A DNA stretch of 16,485 bases from Opitutia bacterium UBA953 (lineage in GTDB: Bacteria > Verrucomicrobiota > Verrucomicrobiia > Opitutales > UBA953). Position numbers and translations under genes: made by a program. Numbering within the stretch: the first letter of the stretch is position 1; each line of letters starts with the position of its first letter. Below, in pieces: positions 5,566-14,900 of this stretch. The stretch is from positions 41,441-57,925 of the forward strand of contig DBCR01000023.1 of NCBI GenBank assembly GCA_002293125.1. The letters are read 5' to 3'. A model generated the notes under the pieces. The model was not told the DNA's origin. It saw only the letters and a program-made list of their open reading frames with translations, and searched no databases.

Positions 5566-8553
5566 CTAGTTCATCAGATAAGCGAAGAAATCACGGAGGT
5601 CCTGGTCCGACATGCCGGCGAGTAGGCCCTCGGGCATCACGGAAGTGGGGCTGGCGATGAGAGAGGAGACTTTGTCTTCCCTGAACTGGGTGCGATTGCC
5701 CGCCAGGTCCCGCAGGACGATCTCACCGCCTTCGCGGCGATCGATGATGCCGTTGGCGATCGAGCCGTCCTTGAGTCGTACGTCGTAAGCGCCGAAGCCC
5801 TCGCGGATCTCGAGGCTGGGGTAGACGATGTTGAGCACCCAGAAGTCGAGGCTGGTGCGATCGTATCCGGTGAGGTCGGGGCCTACCTTGCCGCCTTCGT
5901 CCTTGAGCTGATGGCAGTTCGCGCAACGGGCGAGGAAGTGCATCCGTCCTTTGCCGGCGTCCCCTTCGCCGGCACGAGCGACGGCCCGCAGTCGGGCGAC
6001 TTCACGGTCTTTCTCGGGCGTGAGTCCGGTCACGAGAAGCCGCTTCCAAAGTCGGTCTACGGCGGCGGTCACTTCGGGTACGTCCTGGCGCAACAAGGCG
6101 CGGGCGATGTCGGCGGTGACATGCGGGGCAGGGATCTTGCCTTCATCGACGGCGGCGACGAGCAGGCGGGCCCAAGCGGGCCGTCCGGCCAAGGTGCGTA
6201 GGGCAAGGTCGCGCAGGCCGTCGTCGGCCGCGATGGCACGTTCGTAATGCTCGATGATGGCCTTGGGCACGCGGACGTCGTCATAGCGTGAAAGCGCCGT
6301 GAGCAAGGGTTGCTTCGCCTCGGTCGTCGGCGAGGTCAGCAGCTTGATGAGGGGTTCGATGGCCTCGGGACGGCGGACGGACGTCAAGGCGTCGGCGATC
6401 TCATGGCGTCGCCGGACGGGCTTACGCTTGTCGGACAGTTCCTTGAGGGCGCTCGCGATGGCTGGCTTGTCGCCGTCGCGCAATGCTCCGACGGCGATGG
6501 GCGCGCGATCTTCCTTCGCCAGTCGTCGCTCGATGGCTTCGCGGAGCGCAGCCGGCATCGGCGGCAGGTCGCCCGAATCGAGCCGAGAGAGGATGCCGTT
6601 GAGGAACTTGTCAGCGACATCGGGCGGGCAGAGGGCGAGGAGTCGGGCCGCATCATCCAGCGGTGCTTCGCTGCCGCCGTGGGCGAGGCGCTTGCCGAGT
6701 CGTTCGGCCAGGGTGTCGCGGAAGACGCCGGATTGGACGAGCTCTGGCGAGGTGCGCAGGAACGCAAGGAAGGCTGACCGGGCGTCGGCAGTTCCGAGGT
6801 GCGCTTCGGCCGCCCACCAGGCGAGCAGGGGGATGTGCCCGGATTCGTCAGGCGTACCCAGCGAAGCATGCAGCAGCGGCAGGGCTTCGGCCGGCATCCG
6901 CTTGGCCGAGGCCAGGATCTGGGCCCGGACTTCGACGTGGGTCTCCTGTTTCGCCGCGGTGAGCTGCGAGGCGGTCGGCGTGGCGCGGCGCTCGCCGAGC
7001 ATCTGCCAGCTCCAGCGGCGGACATAAGGGTCGGTGTGCGCGACGGGCGGATCGCCGGCTTCGCCGAGCAGGTCCAGCGCCCAGAGCGCCTCGATCGCCC
7101 GAGGCCCGTCGAGCATCCGACGCAGGGCCGGGGTAGCTTCCTTTAGCTGCCGCCAGCCGATCTCCAGGACGGCTTGCTTCCGGAACCACTCGTTGCGGTG
7201 TGAGAGCAGCTCGACGAGCTCGGCGGCCGGGGCCCGCCCGAGATCGAACGGCTTCAGGCCGATCTGCGAGCCTTCAGGCCGGAGGCGGTAGAGTCGCCCA
7301 CGCCGCTTGTCCCAGTCGTCGACGGGGTTCACGTGACTGAGGCGGGTGTCATACCAGTCGGCCATAGTGACCGCCCCATCGGGCCCGACGCCGGTCCAGA
7401 CGGGGCGGAACCAGCGGTCGCTGCTGGCGATGAGGTCTTCTTCGTCGATGGTCCGGAAGGTCGATCCCTGCGGCACGAGCCGGCTGACGTAGGATTTGTT
7501 GGCGAGCGAGTTGGGGGCGAGGATCTTGCCGTCGTACTCGGCGCCGAGCAGTCCGCCTTCGTAGATGACGAAGGCCTGCGGGAAGCGGCGCTTGTCCCCG
7601 GTGTTCGCCATGTGCTCGAACCAGCCGTAAGCATGCGGATTCGTGAGCGGGCCATGCTTGCCCCAGTTCTTTACGCCATAGGAACCGAATTCATAATGCA
7701 TCCCGCGGGTGTCGCCATAATTGGAGCCCGAGAAGACGCGGCCTCTTCCGTCGATGTCCAGGCTGTAGGTGTTGCCACCGCCTTCGGCGTAGAGCTCGAA
7801 GACCTTGCGGGCAGGGTGGAAACGCCAGACGCACTGACCCTGCCAGGCCGTACGCTTGCCACCGGGGACGCCGACGTTGCCGGTGGTGGTGCTGCCGTTC
7901 GCGCCGTAAAGCCAGCCGTTGATATTGAATTGCAGGCTGGTCGCGGTGCTATGGGTGTCTTCCAGTCCGAAGCCCGCGAGTTCGACCTTCGGGTCGCCGA
8001 CGGGCAGGCCGTCCTTCAGTGCGTAACTCAGCAGGTAAGGCGGATTGAGCACCCAGAGCCGTCCGTTGCCGACGACGGTCGCGGTGGTGATGTTTAGTCC
8101 TTTGAGGACGTCGGTCTGCTTCTCGTAGGTGCCATCGCCATCGGTGTCCTCGAGGACGCTGATGATGTCGGCGCCTTTTTCTCCCGCGGGCGGTGGGAGG
8201 GGCGTCTTGTCGAACTGCGCGCGCAGGTGTTGGTCGTAGCTGACCACCTTGAGCCCGGCCGGGAACGGATACTGGCGGAATTGCACGACCCAGAGGCGGC
8301 CTTGGGAATCCCAGCTGGCATGGATGGGTTGGGTGATAGCTGGTTCGGAGGCGATGAGTTCGACGGTCAGCCCCTTGCGTACCGTGAACTTCTTGAGCGC
8401 CTCGGCCGGCGTGGACGGCGGCGTGTCATCGGCCTGCACGCCTCTTCCTTTTAAAGCCTTGGCCATCTCGAGCACCTCGGCATTACCGGTCGGCGGCGCC
8501 TCCGCGGCGACGAGGCCGGCGGAGAGCAGCAGGAAAAGGGCCGTCGGACGCAT
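5566..8553 (-). CDS. Exported beta-propeller / HEAT / cytochrome c protein (PVC-type heme-binding dehydrogenase-like)
   Basis: The product has 995 aa and a signal peptide (MRPTALFLLLSAGLVAAEA). Residues 50-420 form the PVC 'membrane-bound dehydrogenase' beta-propeller: WDSQGRLWVV (81-90 region), the calcium-loop-like DTDGDGTYE (127-135), INGWLYGANG (201-210) and PDGAVTMADWYDTR (381-394). Residues 430-850 are HEAT-like helical repeats. The C-terminal cytochrome domain is the Pirellula/Verrucomicrobium heme-binding type: CANCH at 867-871, GGKVGPDLTG (877-886) and the probable distal Met in SVMPEGLL (961-968). It should oxidise a sugar or polyol in the periplasm and deliver electrons to the heme; the substrate is unknown. 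It is the last gene of a three-gene operon, starting 2 nt after the sulfatase stop, and so is probably translationally coupled to it. Unlike its two relatives in this window it has no extra N-terminal domain. Confidence 0.93.
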   Translation of the reverse strand: MRPTALFLLLSAGLVAAEAPPTGNAEVLEMAKALKGRGVQADDTPPSTPAEALKKFTVRKGLTVELIASEPAITQPIHASWDSQGRLWVVQFRQYPFPAGLKVVSYDQHLRAQFDKTPLPPPAGEKGADIISVLEDTDGDGTYEKQTDVLKGLNITTATVVGNGRLWVLNPPYLLSYALKDGLPVGDPKVELAGFGLEDTHSTATSLQFNINGWLYGANGSTTTGNVGVPGGKRTAWQGQCVWRFHPARKVFELYAEGGGNTYSLDIDGRGRVFSGSNYGDTRGMHYEFGSYGVKNWGKHGPLTNPHAYGWFEHMANTGDKRRFPQAFVIYEGGLLGAEYDGKILAPNSLANKSYVSRLVPQGSTFRTIDEEDLIASSDRWFRPVWTGVGPDGAVTMADWYDTRLSHVNPVDDWDKRRGRLYRLRPEGSQIGLKPFDLGRAPAAELVELLSHRNEWFRKQAVLEIGWRQLKEATPALRRMLDGPRAIEALWALDLLGEAGDPPVAHTDPYVRRWSWQMLGERRATPTASQLTAAKQETHVEVRAQILASAKRMPAEALPLLHASLGTPDESGHIPLLAWWAAEAHLGTADARSAFLAFLRTSPELVQSGVFRDTLAERLGKRLAHGGSEAPLDDAARLLALCPPDVADKFLNGILSRLDSGDLPPMPAALREAIERRLAKEDRAPIAVGALRDGDKPAIASALKELSDKRKPVRRRHEIADALTSVRRPEAIEPLIKLLTSPTTEAKQPLLTALSRYDDVRVPKAIIEHYERAIAADDGLRDLALRTLAGRPAWARLLVAAVDEGKIPAPHVTADIARALLRQDVPEVTAAVDRLWKRLLVTGLTPEKDREVARLRAVARAGEGDAGKGRMHFLARCANCHQLKDEGGKVGPDLTGYDRTSLDFWVLNIVYPSLEIREGFGAYDVRLKDGSIANGIIDRREGGEIVLRDLAGNRTQFREDKVSSLIASPTSVMPEGLLAGMSDQDLRDFFAYLMN

Positions 8554-8555
8554 GC

Positions 8556-10355
8556 TTACTTGAGGGTGATGGTCAGGCGCCGAAGTTCCATCACCTGACG
8601 CCCACGGATCTCCGGGGCGCGCAGCTTCAGCTCGCCCTTGCCAGGCTCTAGGCGGATCTCACCGAGGGTCATGGTGCGAAAGTCGCGCATGGTGGATTCG
8701 CCGTGCGGACGGGGCAGGGTGTCCTGTTCGGGTTTCAGGGGGCTGTCGAAGGCCTCGGTGATCTTCCCCTTGAGGAGCGTGCCCTCGAACGACAGTTCCA
8801 GCGGCGTCCCGACCGCATCCGCGGCGCAGGCGTAATCGAGGGTGACGACATAGGTGCCGGCGTTGACGACTTCGATGTTCCAGACGGCGGCGTCCTCGGG
8901 CTTGGTCCAGTTCACGAAATAGGAAGAGTTCGGCGCCGCGGCGCTGCGTCGCATGCCGCCGCGAGGCTCGCCATCGCGGGCCGGCAGCATGGTCGCGGGG
9001 AACTCGCGGTAGCCGATGGCGATCGGGCGCGGGTCGACCGCATTGCCAGGCCCGTTGCCGCCCTTGCCTTTGCCTTTGGCGGCAGGTGCGGCGATGCCCA
9101 TCTCCTTGCGCCACGCCGCGACCTCGGAAGCGAGTTGCTGCGCGAGCACGGGCTGCTTGGCCTGGATCGGCGTCGTCTGGCCGGGGTCGGCGATCATGTC
9201 GAAGAGATTGCCGGCGCCGTCGAGCCGGTGCGTCTGCGTGCGCACGCTGACGTTGCTGCCCCAGGTGTTGAAGATCTGCCGCGGCGCCCAATCCGCGTCG
9301 GTGCCTTTACGGAGCAGCGGGGAGAGGTCACGGCCATCCCGGGGCTTGTCGCCGGACCGCTTCACTGCGGCGAGCGCTTCCAGCGTGGAAGCCAGGTCGA
9401 TGGCGCCGGCGATCGGCTTCACCTGCGTGCCGGCCGCGATCTTGCCGGGCCAGCGGATGAAGAGGGGCGAACGGACGCCGCCTTCGTCGGTGGTGGCCTT
9501 GGTGCCTTTCATGCCGCCGGTCCAGCGATGGCCGTTCGGGCCGTTGTCGGAGAAGTAGACGACGATCGTGTCGTTCTCGAGATTGAGTTCCTTGAGCTTG
9601 GCGAGGATGCGGCCGACGTTGCGGTCCTGGTTCTCGACCATGGCGAGGGCGCAGCGGGTCTCGTCAGGCTTCTCCTTGTCGGCTTGCGTGGCGGTCTGGG
9701 TGATCGGCTTATCCTTGAAGCGTGCCCAGTCGTCACCGGGGGCCGACCACGGCGAGTGAGGCGTGGTGAAGGGCACGTAACAGAGGAAGGGTTTCGCCTG
9801 GTTTCGCTCGATGAACTGCAGCGCTTTGTCGGTGAGCACGTCGACGATGTAACCTTTCGACGGCTTCATGACCCCGTTGTGTTCGAGCGGGGCATCGAAG
9901 TATTCGCCCCAGTGTCCGGAGGTGTAGCCCCAGAAGGTGTCGAAGCCGCGCGCAAGCGGATGGTAAGGCCATTGGCTACCGTTATGCCACTTGCCGAAGA
10001 GGCCGGTGACGTAGCCGGCGGCCTTGAAGGAATCGGCCACGGTCTTTTCGTCCGGGTTCATGCGCTCCTGCCCGGTGGAGACGCCATAGACGCCGAGGCG
10101 ACGATGGTAGCGGCCGGTCAGGAATTCCGAACGGGTGGGGGAACAGACCGGCTGGACGAAGAACCGGTCGAAGTGGGCGCCGTCGCGGGCGAGCGAATCG
10201 ATATGCGGCGTGGCGACCTGACGGTTGCCGTTGAAGGAATAGTCGCCCCAGCCCGCGTCGTCGGCGAGCAGGACGACGACGTTCGGCGCCTTGGCCGCCG
10301 CGAGGGCGGACGTGAGTACCAAGACTCCGGTGAGGCAGGCGAGCAGGCGGCGCAT
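8556..10355 (-). CDS. Secreted formylglycine-dependent sulfatase with C-terminal beta-sandwich
   Basis: The product has 599 aa and a signal peptide (MRRLLACLTGVLVLTSALAAA). It belongs to the S1 sulfatase family: N-terminal metal ligands in LLADDAGWGDY (D32, D33), the maturation motif CSPTRSEFLTGR in which C71 would become formylglycine and R75 is the conserved Arg, GKWH (111-114), TTPHSPW (188-194) and FSDNG (258-262). It would hydrolyse sulfate esters of a polysaccharide or glycan in the periplasm. Maturation needs an anaerobic or aerobic formylglycine-generating enzyme encoded elsewhere. The catalytic part ends near residue 415. After a Lys/Gly-rich linker (417-428), residues 440-599 form a predicted beta-rich module (AGTYVVTLDYAC at 489-500) that resembles a carbohydrate-binding sandwich. 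The gene lies 3 nt after the esterase and 2 nt before the 995-aa cytochrome gene, a tight operon. The exact sulfatase subfamily and substrate cannot be read from the sequence. Confidence 0.95.
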   Translation of the reverse strand: MRRLLACLTGVLVLTSALAAAKAPNVVVLLADDAGWGDYSFNGNRQVATPHIDSLARDGAHFDRFFVQPVCSPTRSEFLTGRYHRRLGVYGVSTGQERMNPDEKTVADSFKAAGYVTGLFGKWHNGSQWPYHPLARGFDTFWGYTSGHWGEYFDAPLEHNGVMKPSKGYIVDVLTDKALQFIERNQAKPFLCYVPFTTPHSPWSAPGDDWARFKDKPITQTATQADKEKPDETRCALAMVENQDRNVGRILAKLKELNLENDTIVVYFSDNGPNGHRWTGGMKGTKATTDEGGVRSPLFIRWPGKIAAGTQVKPIAGAIDLASTLEALAAVKRSGDKPRDGRDLSPLLRKGTDADWAPRQIFNTWGSNVSVRTQTHRLDGAGNLFDMIADPGQTTPIQAKQPVLAQQLASEVAAWRKEMGIAAPAAKGKGKGGNGPGNAVDPRPIAIGYREFPATMLPARDGEPRGGMRRSAAAPNSSYFVNWTKPEDAAVWNIEVVNAGTYVVTLDYACAADAVGTPLELSFEGTLLKGKITEAFDSPLKPEQDTLPRPHGESTMRDFRTMTLGEIRLEPGKGELKLRAPEIRGRQVMELRRLTITLK

Positions 10356-10358
10356 GGC

Positions 10359-11249
10359 TTACTTCTTGGCTGGCAGGTAGCCGAGGGAGACCAGGAAGGC
10401 GTCGGCCGCCGCGAGGGTCTCGGCATATTTCGACTTATTAAAGAAGCTGTGCTTCTCGCCGGCGTAGCCGACGAGTTCGCACCGGTTGCCGGCGGCTTTC
10501 ATGACTTCGGTGAACTTCTCGACGGTCGCGTACGGCACGGTGGTGTCGGCCTTGCCGTGGAAGATGATCGTGGGCGGCGTGCCTTTCCTGACGTGATGGA
10601 TCGGCGAGATCTCCGTCGGCTCGCAGCCGAACTTCGCCTTGTCCAGGCCGGCGCCGAAGCCTTTGAGGTCGAGGCCGGGGAAGGGGGCCATCACGGTGCC
10701 GGGGTTGAAGAGGACGAGCGCGTCAGGCAGGCAGGAGACGGACTTGTCATCCGTCGCCGTATCGAGTCCGGGCAAGGTCGCGACCGACGCGGCGAGATGG
10801 CCGCCGGCTGAGCCGCCGCCGACGGCGATGCGCTCCGGGTCGATGCCCAGGCGTGCGGCGTTGGCGCGCACCCAGCGCACGCAGGCCTTGGCGTCCGCGA
10901 CGCAGTCCGCGGGCTTGGCGTTCTGGCGGGTCTTGACGCGATAGTCGGCGACGATGGCGATCATGCCGCGGGAAGCGAGATGACGGCTCTGGGGTTCGAA
11001 TTGGGTCGGCGAACCGCCCGTCCAGCCGCCGCCGAAGAAGAACACGATCGCGGGCAAGGGCTTCGCGCCTTTCTGCGCAGGCTCGAAGATCCAGACCTTG
11101 AGCTCGGTCTCGCCGACCTTGCGATAAGTCTCGGACTGGGTGCCTTCGATGACGGGCGGGTGACCCGCGGCTTTCTTCTTGGCGGTTTTCTCCTGGGCGC
11201 CCGCGGTCAGCGCGACGCAAAGGGTGAGGAAGGCGAGGGCGAGGCGCAT
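10359..11249 (-). CDS. Secreted alpha/beta-hydrolase esterase
   Basis: The product has 296 aa and a signal peptide (MRLALAFLTLCVALTAGAQ). It has the alpha/beta-hydrolase fold of the esterase/lipase (HSL/CE10-like) group. The oxyanion region FFFGGGWTGG (60-69) matches the HGGG-type loop but lacks the His. The nucleophile elbow is GGGSAGGH with S137, the acid is D225 in FHGKADTTVP, and the base is H257 in AGEKHSFF, so the triad is complete. A likely role is removal of acetyl or other acyl groups from a polysaccharide before or along with desulfation; this is inferred from its operon partners. It is the first gene of the esterase-sulfatase-cytochrome operon, with the sulfatase starting 3 nt after its stop. 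The 349-bp repeat-rich gap upstream should hold the operon promoter. Confidence 0.93.
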   Translation of the reverse strand: MRLALAFLTLCVALTAGAQEKTAKKKAAGHPPVIEGTQSETYRKVGETELKVWIFEPAQKGAKPLPAIVFFFGGGWTGGSPTQFEPQSRHLASRGMIAIVADYRVKTRQNAKPADCVADAKACVRWVRANAARLGIDPERIAVGGGSAGGHLAASVATLPGLDTATDDKSVSCLPDALVLFNPGTVMAPFPGLDLKGFGAGLDKAKFGCEPTEISPIHHVRKGTPPTIIFHGKADTTVPYATVEKFTEVMKAAGNRCELVGYAGEKHSFFNKSKYAETLAAADAFLVSLGYLPAKK

Positions 11250-11255
11250 GGGGTT

Positions 11256-11297
11256 GATCGGAAGATGGATGATGGAAGATGGGGGATAAAGGATGAA
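11256..11297. repeat. Degenerate heptamer array before the esterase start
   Basis: Six 7-nt units lie in exact register, including AGATGGA (11263), TGATGGA (11270), AGATGGG (11277), GGATAAA (11284) and GGATGAA (11291). It ends 7 nt before the ATG at 11249, so on the coding strand a pyrimidine-rich ATCC-type array forms the immediate 5' leader of the operon in the place where a ribosome-binding site would be. Confidence 0.75.
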
Positions 11298-11326
11298 AGA
11301 ACGCGACCGCTGCCTCGATTCATCAA

Positions 11327-11370
11327 CTCAAGGGGGACCGAAGACCGGAATTAATGCTTCGGATATGTTT
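11327..11370. repeat. Shared intergenic element, copy C
   Basis: This 44-nt copy contains CTCAAGGGGGACCG (11327-11340) then AAGACCGGAATTAATGCTTC (11341-11360) and GGATATGTTT. It aligns end to end with copies B (5224-5268) and D (15632-15676). It lies 78-121 bp upstream of the esterase ATG. Confidence 0.75.
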
Positions 11371-11375
11371 CATTC

Positions 11376-11505
11376 TCAGGTCCCAGGTCTCGGCCATCAG
11401 GTTCCGGGTACGGGACTTCAGCACCAGGTACAGGTTCGGGCCTGAACCCGTACCCGAACCTGACAACCCGTACCTGATGCCTGACTGCCGAGACCTGAGA
11501 CCTGA
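11376..11505. repeat. 130-bp imperfect inverted repeat (hairpin)
   Basis: Outer arms TCAGGTCCCAGGTCTCGGC (11376-11394) and GCCGAGACCTGAGACCTGA (11487-11505) pair at 18 of 19 positions. Inner arms 11398-11414 and 11467-11483 pair at about 13 of 17. The centre has an exact 10-bp pair, CAGGTTCGGG (11431-11440) with CCCGAACCTG (11453-11462), and an alternative exact 9-bp pair, GGGTACGGG (11406-11414) with CCCGTACCC (11447-11455). The left arm is built from CAGGT-containing 7-nt words. Confidence 0.85.
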
Positions 11506-11516
11506 AGATGCGTGCA

Positions 11517-11561
11517 CCCCAGCAAACTATCCGTTTTCCCCATGGTGCCCCCTTTGAGTCC
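11517..11561. repeat. Second shared block, copy C
   Basis: A 45-nt stretch (CCCCAGCAAACTATCCG... to ...CCTTTGAGTCC) matches 15676-15720 without gaps at 36 of 45 positions by eye. On the coding strand it contains AAAGGGGGCACCATG, which looks like a ribosome site and start. The reading frame is not kept in the other copy (ATA, then an early TAG), so it is not treated as coding. Confidence 0.7.
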
Positions 11562-11598
11562 CGCTTGCTTCCGCCAGCCTCTCAACGAACTTCGCCCC

Positions 11599-11895
11599 TC
11601 AGCGTCCAAACGGTCCCTGCTCCTGCGTGACCTTGCCGTGCGCGGCCTCTTCGGCTTCCAAACGCTTGAGGCGCTTGATGTAGAGGACGAGTCCGACGAA
11701 CAACAGGATATCGAACCCCAGCATGATCATGCCGGTCTGTGTCGCGTTGGGTCCGAGGTCGAAGGTCAGCGGACCGAAGATCTTGCGCCAGAAACTCGGC
11801 CCTTTGGGCTTGATGGATTCGACGAAGCCGCCGACGAGGTAGAGCGAACTTATCGAGTAGGCGAGGATCGGCGGCAGCAGCTTCGCGGGCTTCAT
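11599..11895 (-). CDS. Small two-helix membrane protein
   Basis: The product has 98 aa and starts with MKPAKLLPPILAYSISSLYL. Two hydrophobic helices lie at about residues 8-26 and 52-74, separated by a loop with basic and aromatic residues (KPKGPSFWRKIFGPLTF) and followed by a charged cytoplasmic-type tail (IKRLKRLEAEEAAHGK). I recognise no named family. Its ATG lies only 6 nt beyond the stop of the 1130-aa DUF1080-propeller-cytochrome gene, so the two are almost certainly co-transcribed and probably translationally coupled. A role as a membrane partner or anchor for the exported cytochrome fusion is plausible by position but unproven. No heme motif (CxxCH) is present. Confidence 0.8.
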   Translation of the reverse strand: MKPAKLLPPILAYSISSLYLVGGFVESIKPKGPSFWRKIFGPLTFDLGPNATQTGMIMLGFDILLFVGLVLYIKRLKRLEAEEAAHGKVTQEQGPFGR

Positions 11896-11901
11896 GGGGG
11901 C

Positions 11902-14900
11902 TTACTTCTTGAACGCGGGGTTTTCCTTGTCGCCGCCGCTGAGTACGAAGGCCACGAGGTCGAGGACTTCTTCCTTCGTGAGCATGCTCAGGAGCATGGG
12001 CGGCATGGGCGAGACCTTGGAGACTTCGATGCTCTTGACCTGCTTGCGGTCGAAGCCGACGCGCTGGTCAGGGTCGGAGAGGTCGGTGTTGATCTGCACG
12101 GTGTCGCCATTGAGGTTCACGATGACGCCGGTGACGGTCGAGCCGTCCTGCTTGGTCACGACGACGGGCGCGAACTGCTCGTTGATCTCCTTGCTGGGGT
12201 TGATGATCTGGTCGAGGAGGTCGTGCGGGCTGTAGCGGCCGCCGGCACCGGTGAGGTCCGGTCCGTTCATGCCGCCGGCGTTGCCGTAGCGGTGGCAGGC
12301 GAAGCAGGCGGCGGCGCCGAACATCTTGCGGCCGTTCTCGAAGTCGCGGCCCTTCATGCCGGTGCGCGTGGCGGCGCTCAGCTCTTCGAGGGTCCAGTTC
12401 TTGGGCGTACGTCCCGCGAAGATCGCGCCGACGTTCTCATAAGCCGACTTGATGGGCGGGTTCTTGGCCAGGGCGACGAGCTTGTCGTGGCGCGTCAGCT
12501 CTTCCGGCGAGAACGTGGCGAGGGAGTCGTTGCGGATGAACTCGATGAACTTGCCGAAGCTCGAGCCGCCGCGGTAGCTGGCGGCCTTGACGAACCAGTT
12601 GAGCTGCTTTTCGCGGAGCTCCGGAGTCCAGCCGGCCTTGAGCATACGCAGGCTGCGCATGATCTCCATCTCGGGCTCCTGGCTGCCAGCGTCGGCGACC
12701 ACGGCCATGGCCTTGGCGGCCAGGGTCGGGGACTGCAGGAAGCTCAGGGTCTCGGTGAGGAGCCAGTTGAGCTCGAAGTTCGCCGCAGGATAGGCGGCGT
12801 CATAATAGCGGGTCACGGCGGCGACGCCGGCGTCGTCCGGCTTGCCGTAGCGGTGCAGGACGATCTGGGCGACGCGGAGGTTCAGGAGTTTCTGCTCCTG
12901 GGTGAGCTTCGTGAAGTCATCGGCGCGCAGGGCCGCGAGCAGGCGGTCGCGCAGGGCGGCCTGTTCGGCGGTGGGCTCGGCGGTCGTCGGCGCGATGCCG
13001 GTGCGCGGATCAGGCTTGGCGGCCTTGGCGGTATGGTAAGGGCAGGGGGCGGCCTGACGCGCCAGCGCGAGCAGGGCCTCGAGGCGGGCGGTGGCGTTCT
13101 TCTCGGCGAAGGCGCGCTCACTCCAGCCGGCGTGCGGCTGATGCTCGAGCACCACGCGCGCGGCGAAACGCAGCCATCGGTCGGACGACGAGAGGTGCGG
13201 CCAGGCGACGTCGGCGGCCTTGGCGTCCTGCTTGCCGTGGTACTGCTCGAGGGCCTTGCGGGCGGCGACTTCGGGCGCGGCCTTGGCGGTGGAGTCTAGG
13301 ACGGGGTCGGTGGATTCCTTACCCACGTAGCTCACGCGGTAGAGGCCGGACTGGACCTTGCGGCCGCCGATGGCGAAATACATCGCGCCGTCCTGCGGGT
13401 GGATGGCGAGGTCGGTCACGGGCAGGGGGGCGCCTTGGATGAAGTCTTCCTTCACGCCGACATAGCTCGCGCCCTGAGGCTTGAGTTGGACGGCGTAGAT
13501 CTTACCCCAGCTCCAATCCATGATGTAGAGGGCTTCCTGATACTTGGCCGGGAACTTGGCGCCGTAGCCGAAGGCGATGCCAGTGGGCGAGCCGGGGCCG
13601 ATGTTCACGGTCCCGGGCAGGTTGTCGGGGTAGAATTCCGGATACTTGCCGGCGCCGTTGCGCCAGCCGTATTCGCCGCCGCTGACGACGTGGTTCACGC
13701 GCGTGGGGCGATACCACGGGGTATTGAAGTCATACTCCATGTCGGCGTCGTAAGTGAACAGATCGCCGGCGCGGTTGAGGGCGCCGCCATAGATGTTGCG
13801 GAAGCCGCTGGCGAAGGTCTCGAAGGTCTTCCCGTCCTTGCTGATGCGGTAGACGATGCCGCCCGGGGCGAGCACGTGGCGGTTGTGGCCGCGGCCGTCC
13901 GGCATGCGCGGGAGGAGATGGTCGTCGCCCCAGAGCGGTGCGACGGGCGAGGTGGCCGGGGTCTCGGTCTTCACGGAATTGTTTCCGGTGATGAGGTAGA
14001 AGCCCTGCTGGTCGGGAGTGACGACGACCTTGTGGACGCCGTGGTCGCCACCGGACTGGATGTCGCGGAGGAGTTCGACCTTGTCGAGCTGGTCGTCGCC
14101 ATCGCTGTCGCTGAGGCGGTAGAAGCCGCTCGGGATCTTCTTCTCGTAATCGTTCACGCCGGCGTAGAGGGCGCCGAAGGCCCAGGTCATGCCGTTGATG
14201 GCGCGGATGTTCACCGGCATCTTCTTGATGTCGGTGGCCTTGAGCGTCTGGCCGGCGGCGGGCGCGGGGAAGCGGTAGAGGTCACCGTATTGGTCGCTGG
14301 CGTAGATCCGTCCTTTGTCGTCCACGCACAGGGCGACCCAGGAGCCTTTCTCGGCGCCGGGGACGGAATAGAGGAGTTCGACCTGGAAGCCGGCGGGAGC
14401 CTTGATGCGGCTGACAGGCGTGGCCTTGTTCTCGCCGATCTCCTTGCCGGCGTCAGGCGCCGGAGCCTTCTTGGCGGGAGCCTTGGCCTTGGCCTTGCCC
14501 GGAGCGGGCGCGGCCTTCGGCGCGTTCTTGGCGGGGGCCTTCTTGCCCGCGCCCGGGGGGACGATGCGCTGGGCATCGCTGGGGATGGGGCTCTTGTCCA
14601 GGGTGACGAGCGGGACTTCAGGGAGTTCCTTGAGCATGACGTCCTTGATCTGGACGATCATGGCCGGGCCTTTGTGCACCTGGAAGGCGAGCAGGCCTTC
14701 GAGTTCGCGGTCCTTGGCATCGTGGTCGACGAGTTCGATGGTGACCTTGCCGTCGACCTTGTGGATCAGGCGGTTGCCCTGGGCGATGATGACATACTCC
14801 TGCCACTCGGTGAAATCGACCTTCACGGGGTCGCGTTCGGCGGCGAGCCACTTGTCGCCCTTGTCGTCGATGATGACGCTCTGGCCGTTCTGCACGAGGA

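Larger units (their letters stand above)
11250..11598. other. Intergenic region C, repeat-rich
   Basis: This 349-bp gap lies upstream of the esterase operon and downstream of the 98-aa gene. It holds a 7-nt-period array next to the start codon (11256-11297), copy C of the shared element (11327-11370), a large imperfect hairpin (11376-11505) and a 45-nt block shared with region D (11517-11561). Short minus-strand frames in it consist of translated hairpin sequence and are not called as genes. Confidence 0.7.

Noticed and set aside
5277..5660. 127-codon plus-strand frame in region B
   Set aside because: It consists of translated repeat sequence (SILHTRYSRI from the ATACTCN array) and runs into the end of the 995-aa gene in antisense.
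8703..10811. 702-codon plus-strand frame opposite the sulfatase and esterase
   Set aside because: It is antisense to two genes with complete catalytic motifs, has low-complexity composition and crosses their boundary without regard to gene ends.
11418..11609. Minus-strand 63-codon frame, with an internal ATG behind AAAGGGGG at 11541-11543
   Set aside because: It is tempting because of the ribosome-site-like sequence in the shared block, but the matching block in region D has ATA instead of ATG and an early TAG, and the product is translated hairpin.
11902..11904. Possible frameshift joining the 98-aa gene to the 1130-aa fusion
   Set aside because: The fusion ends in a normal heme-domain C-terminus followed by TAA, and the small protein begins with its own ATG 6 nt later; two separate genes explain the sequence.
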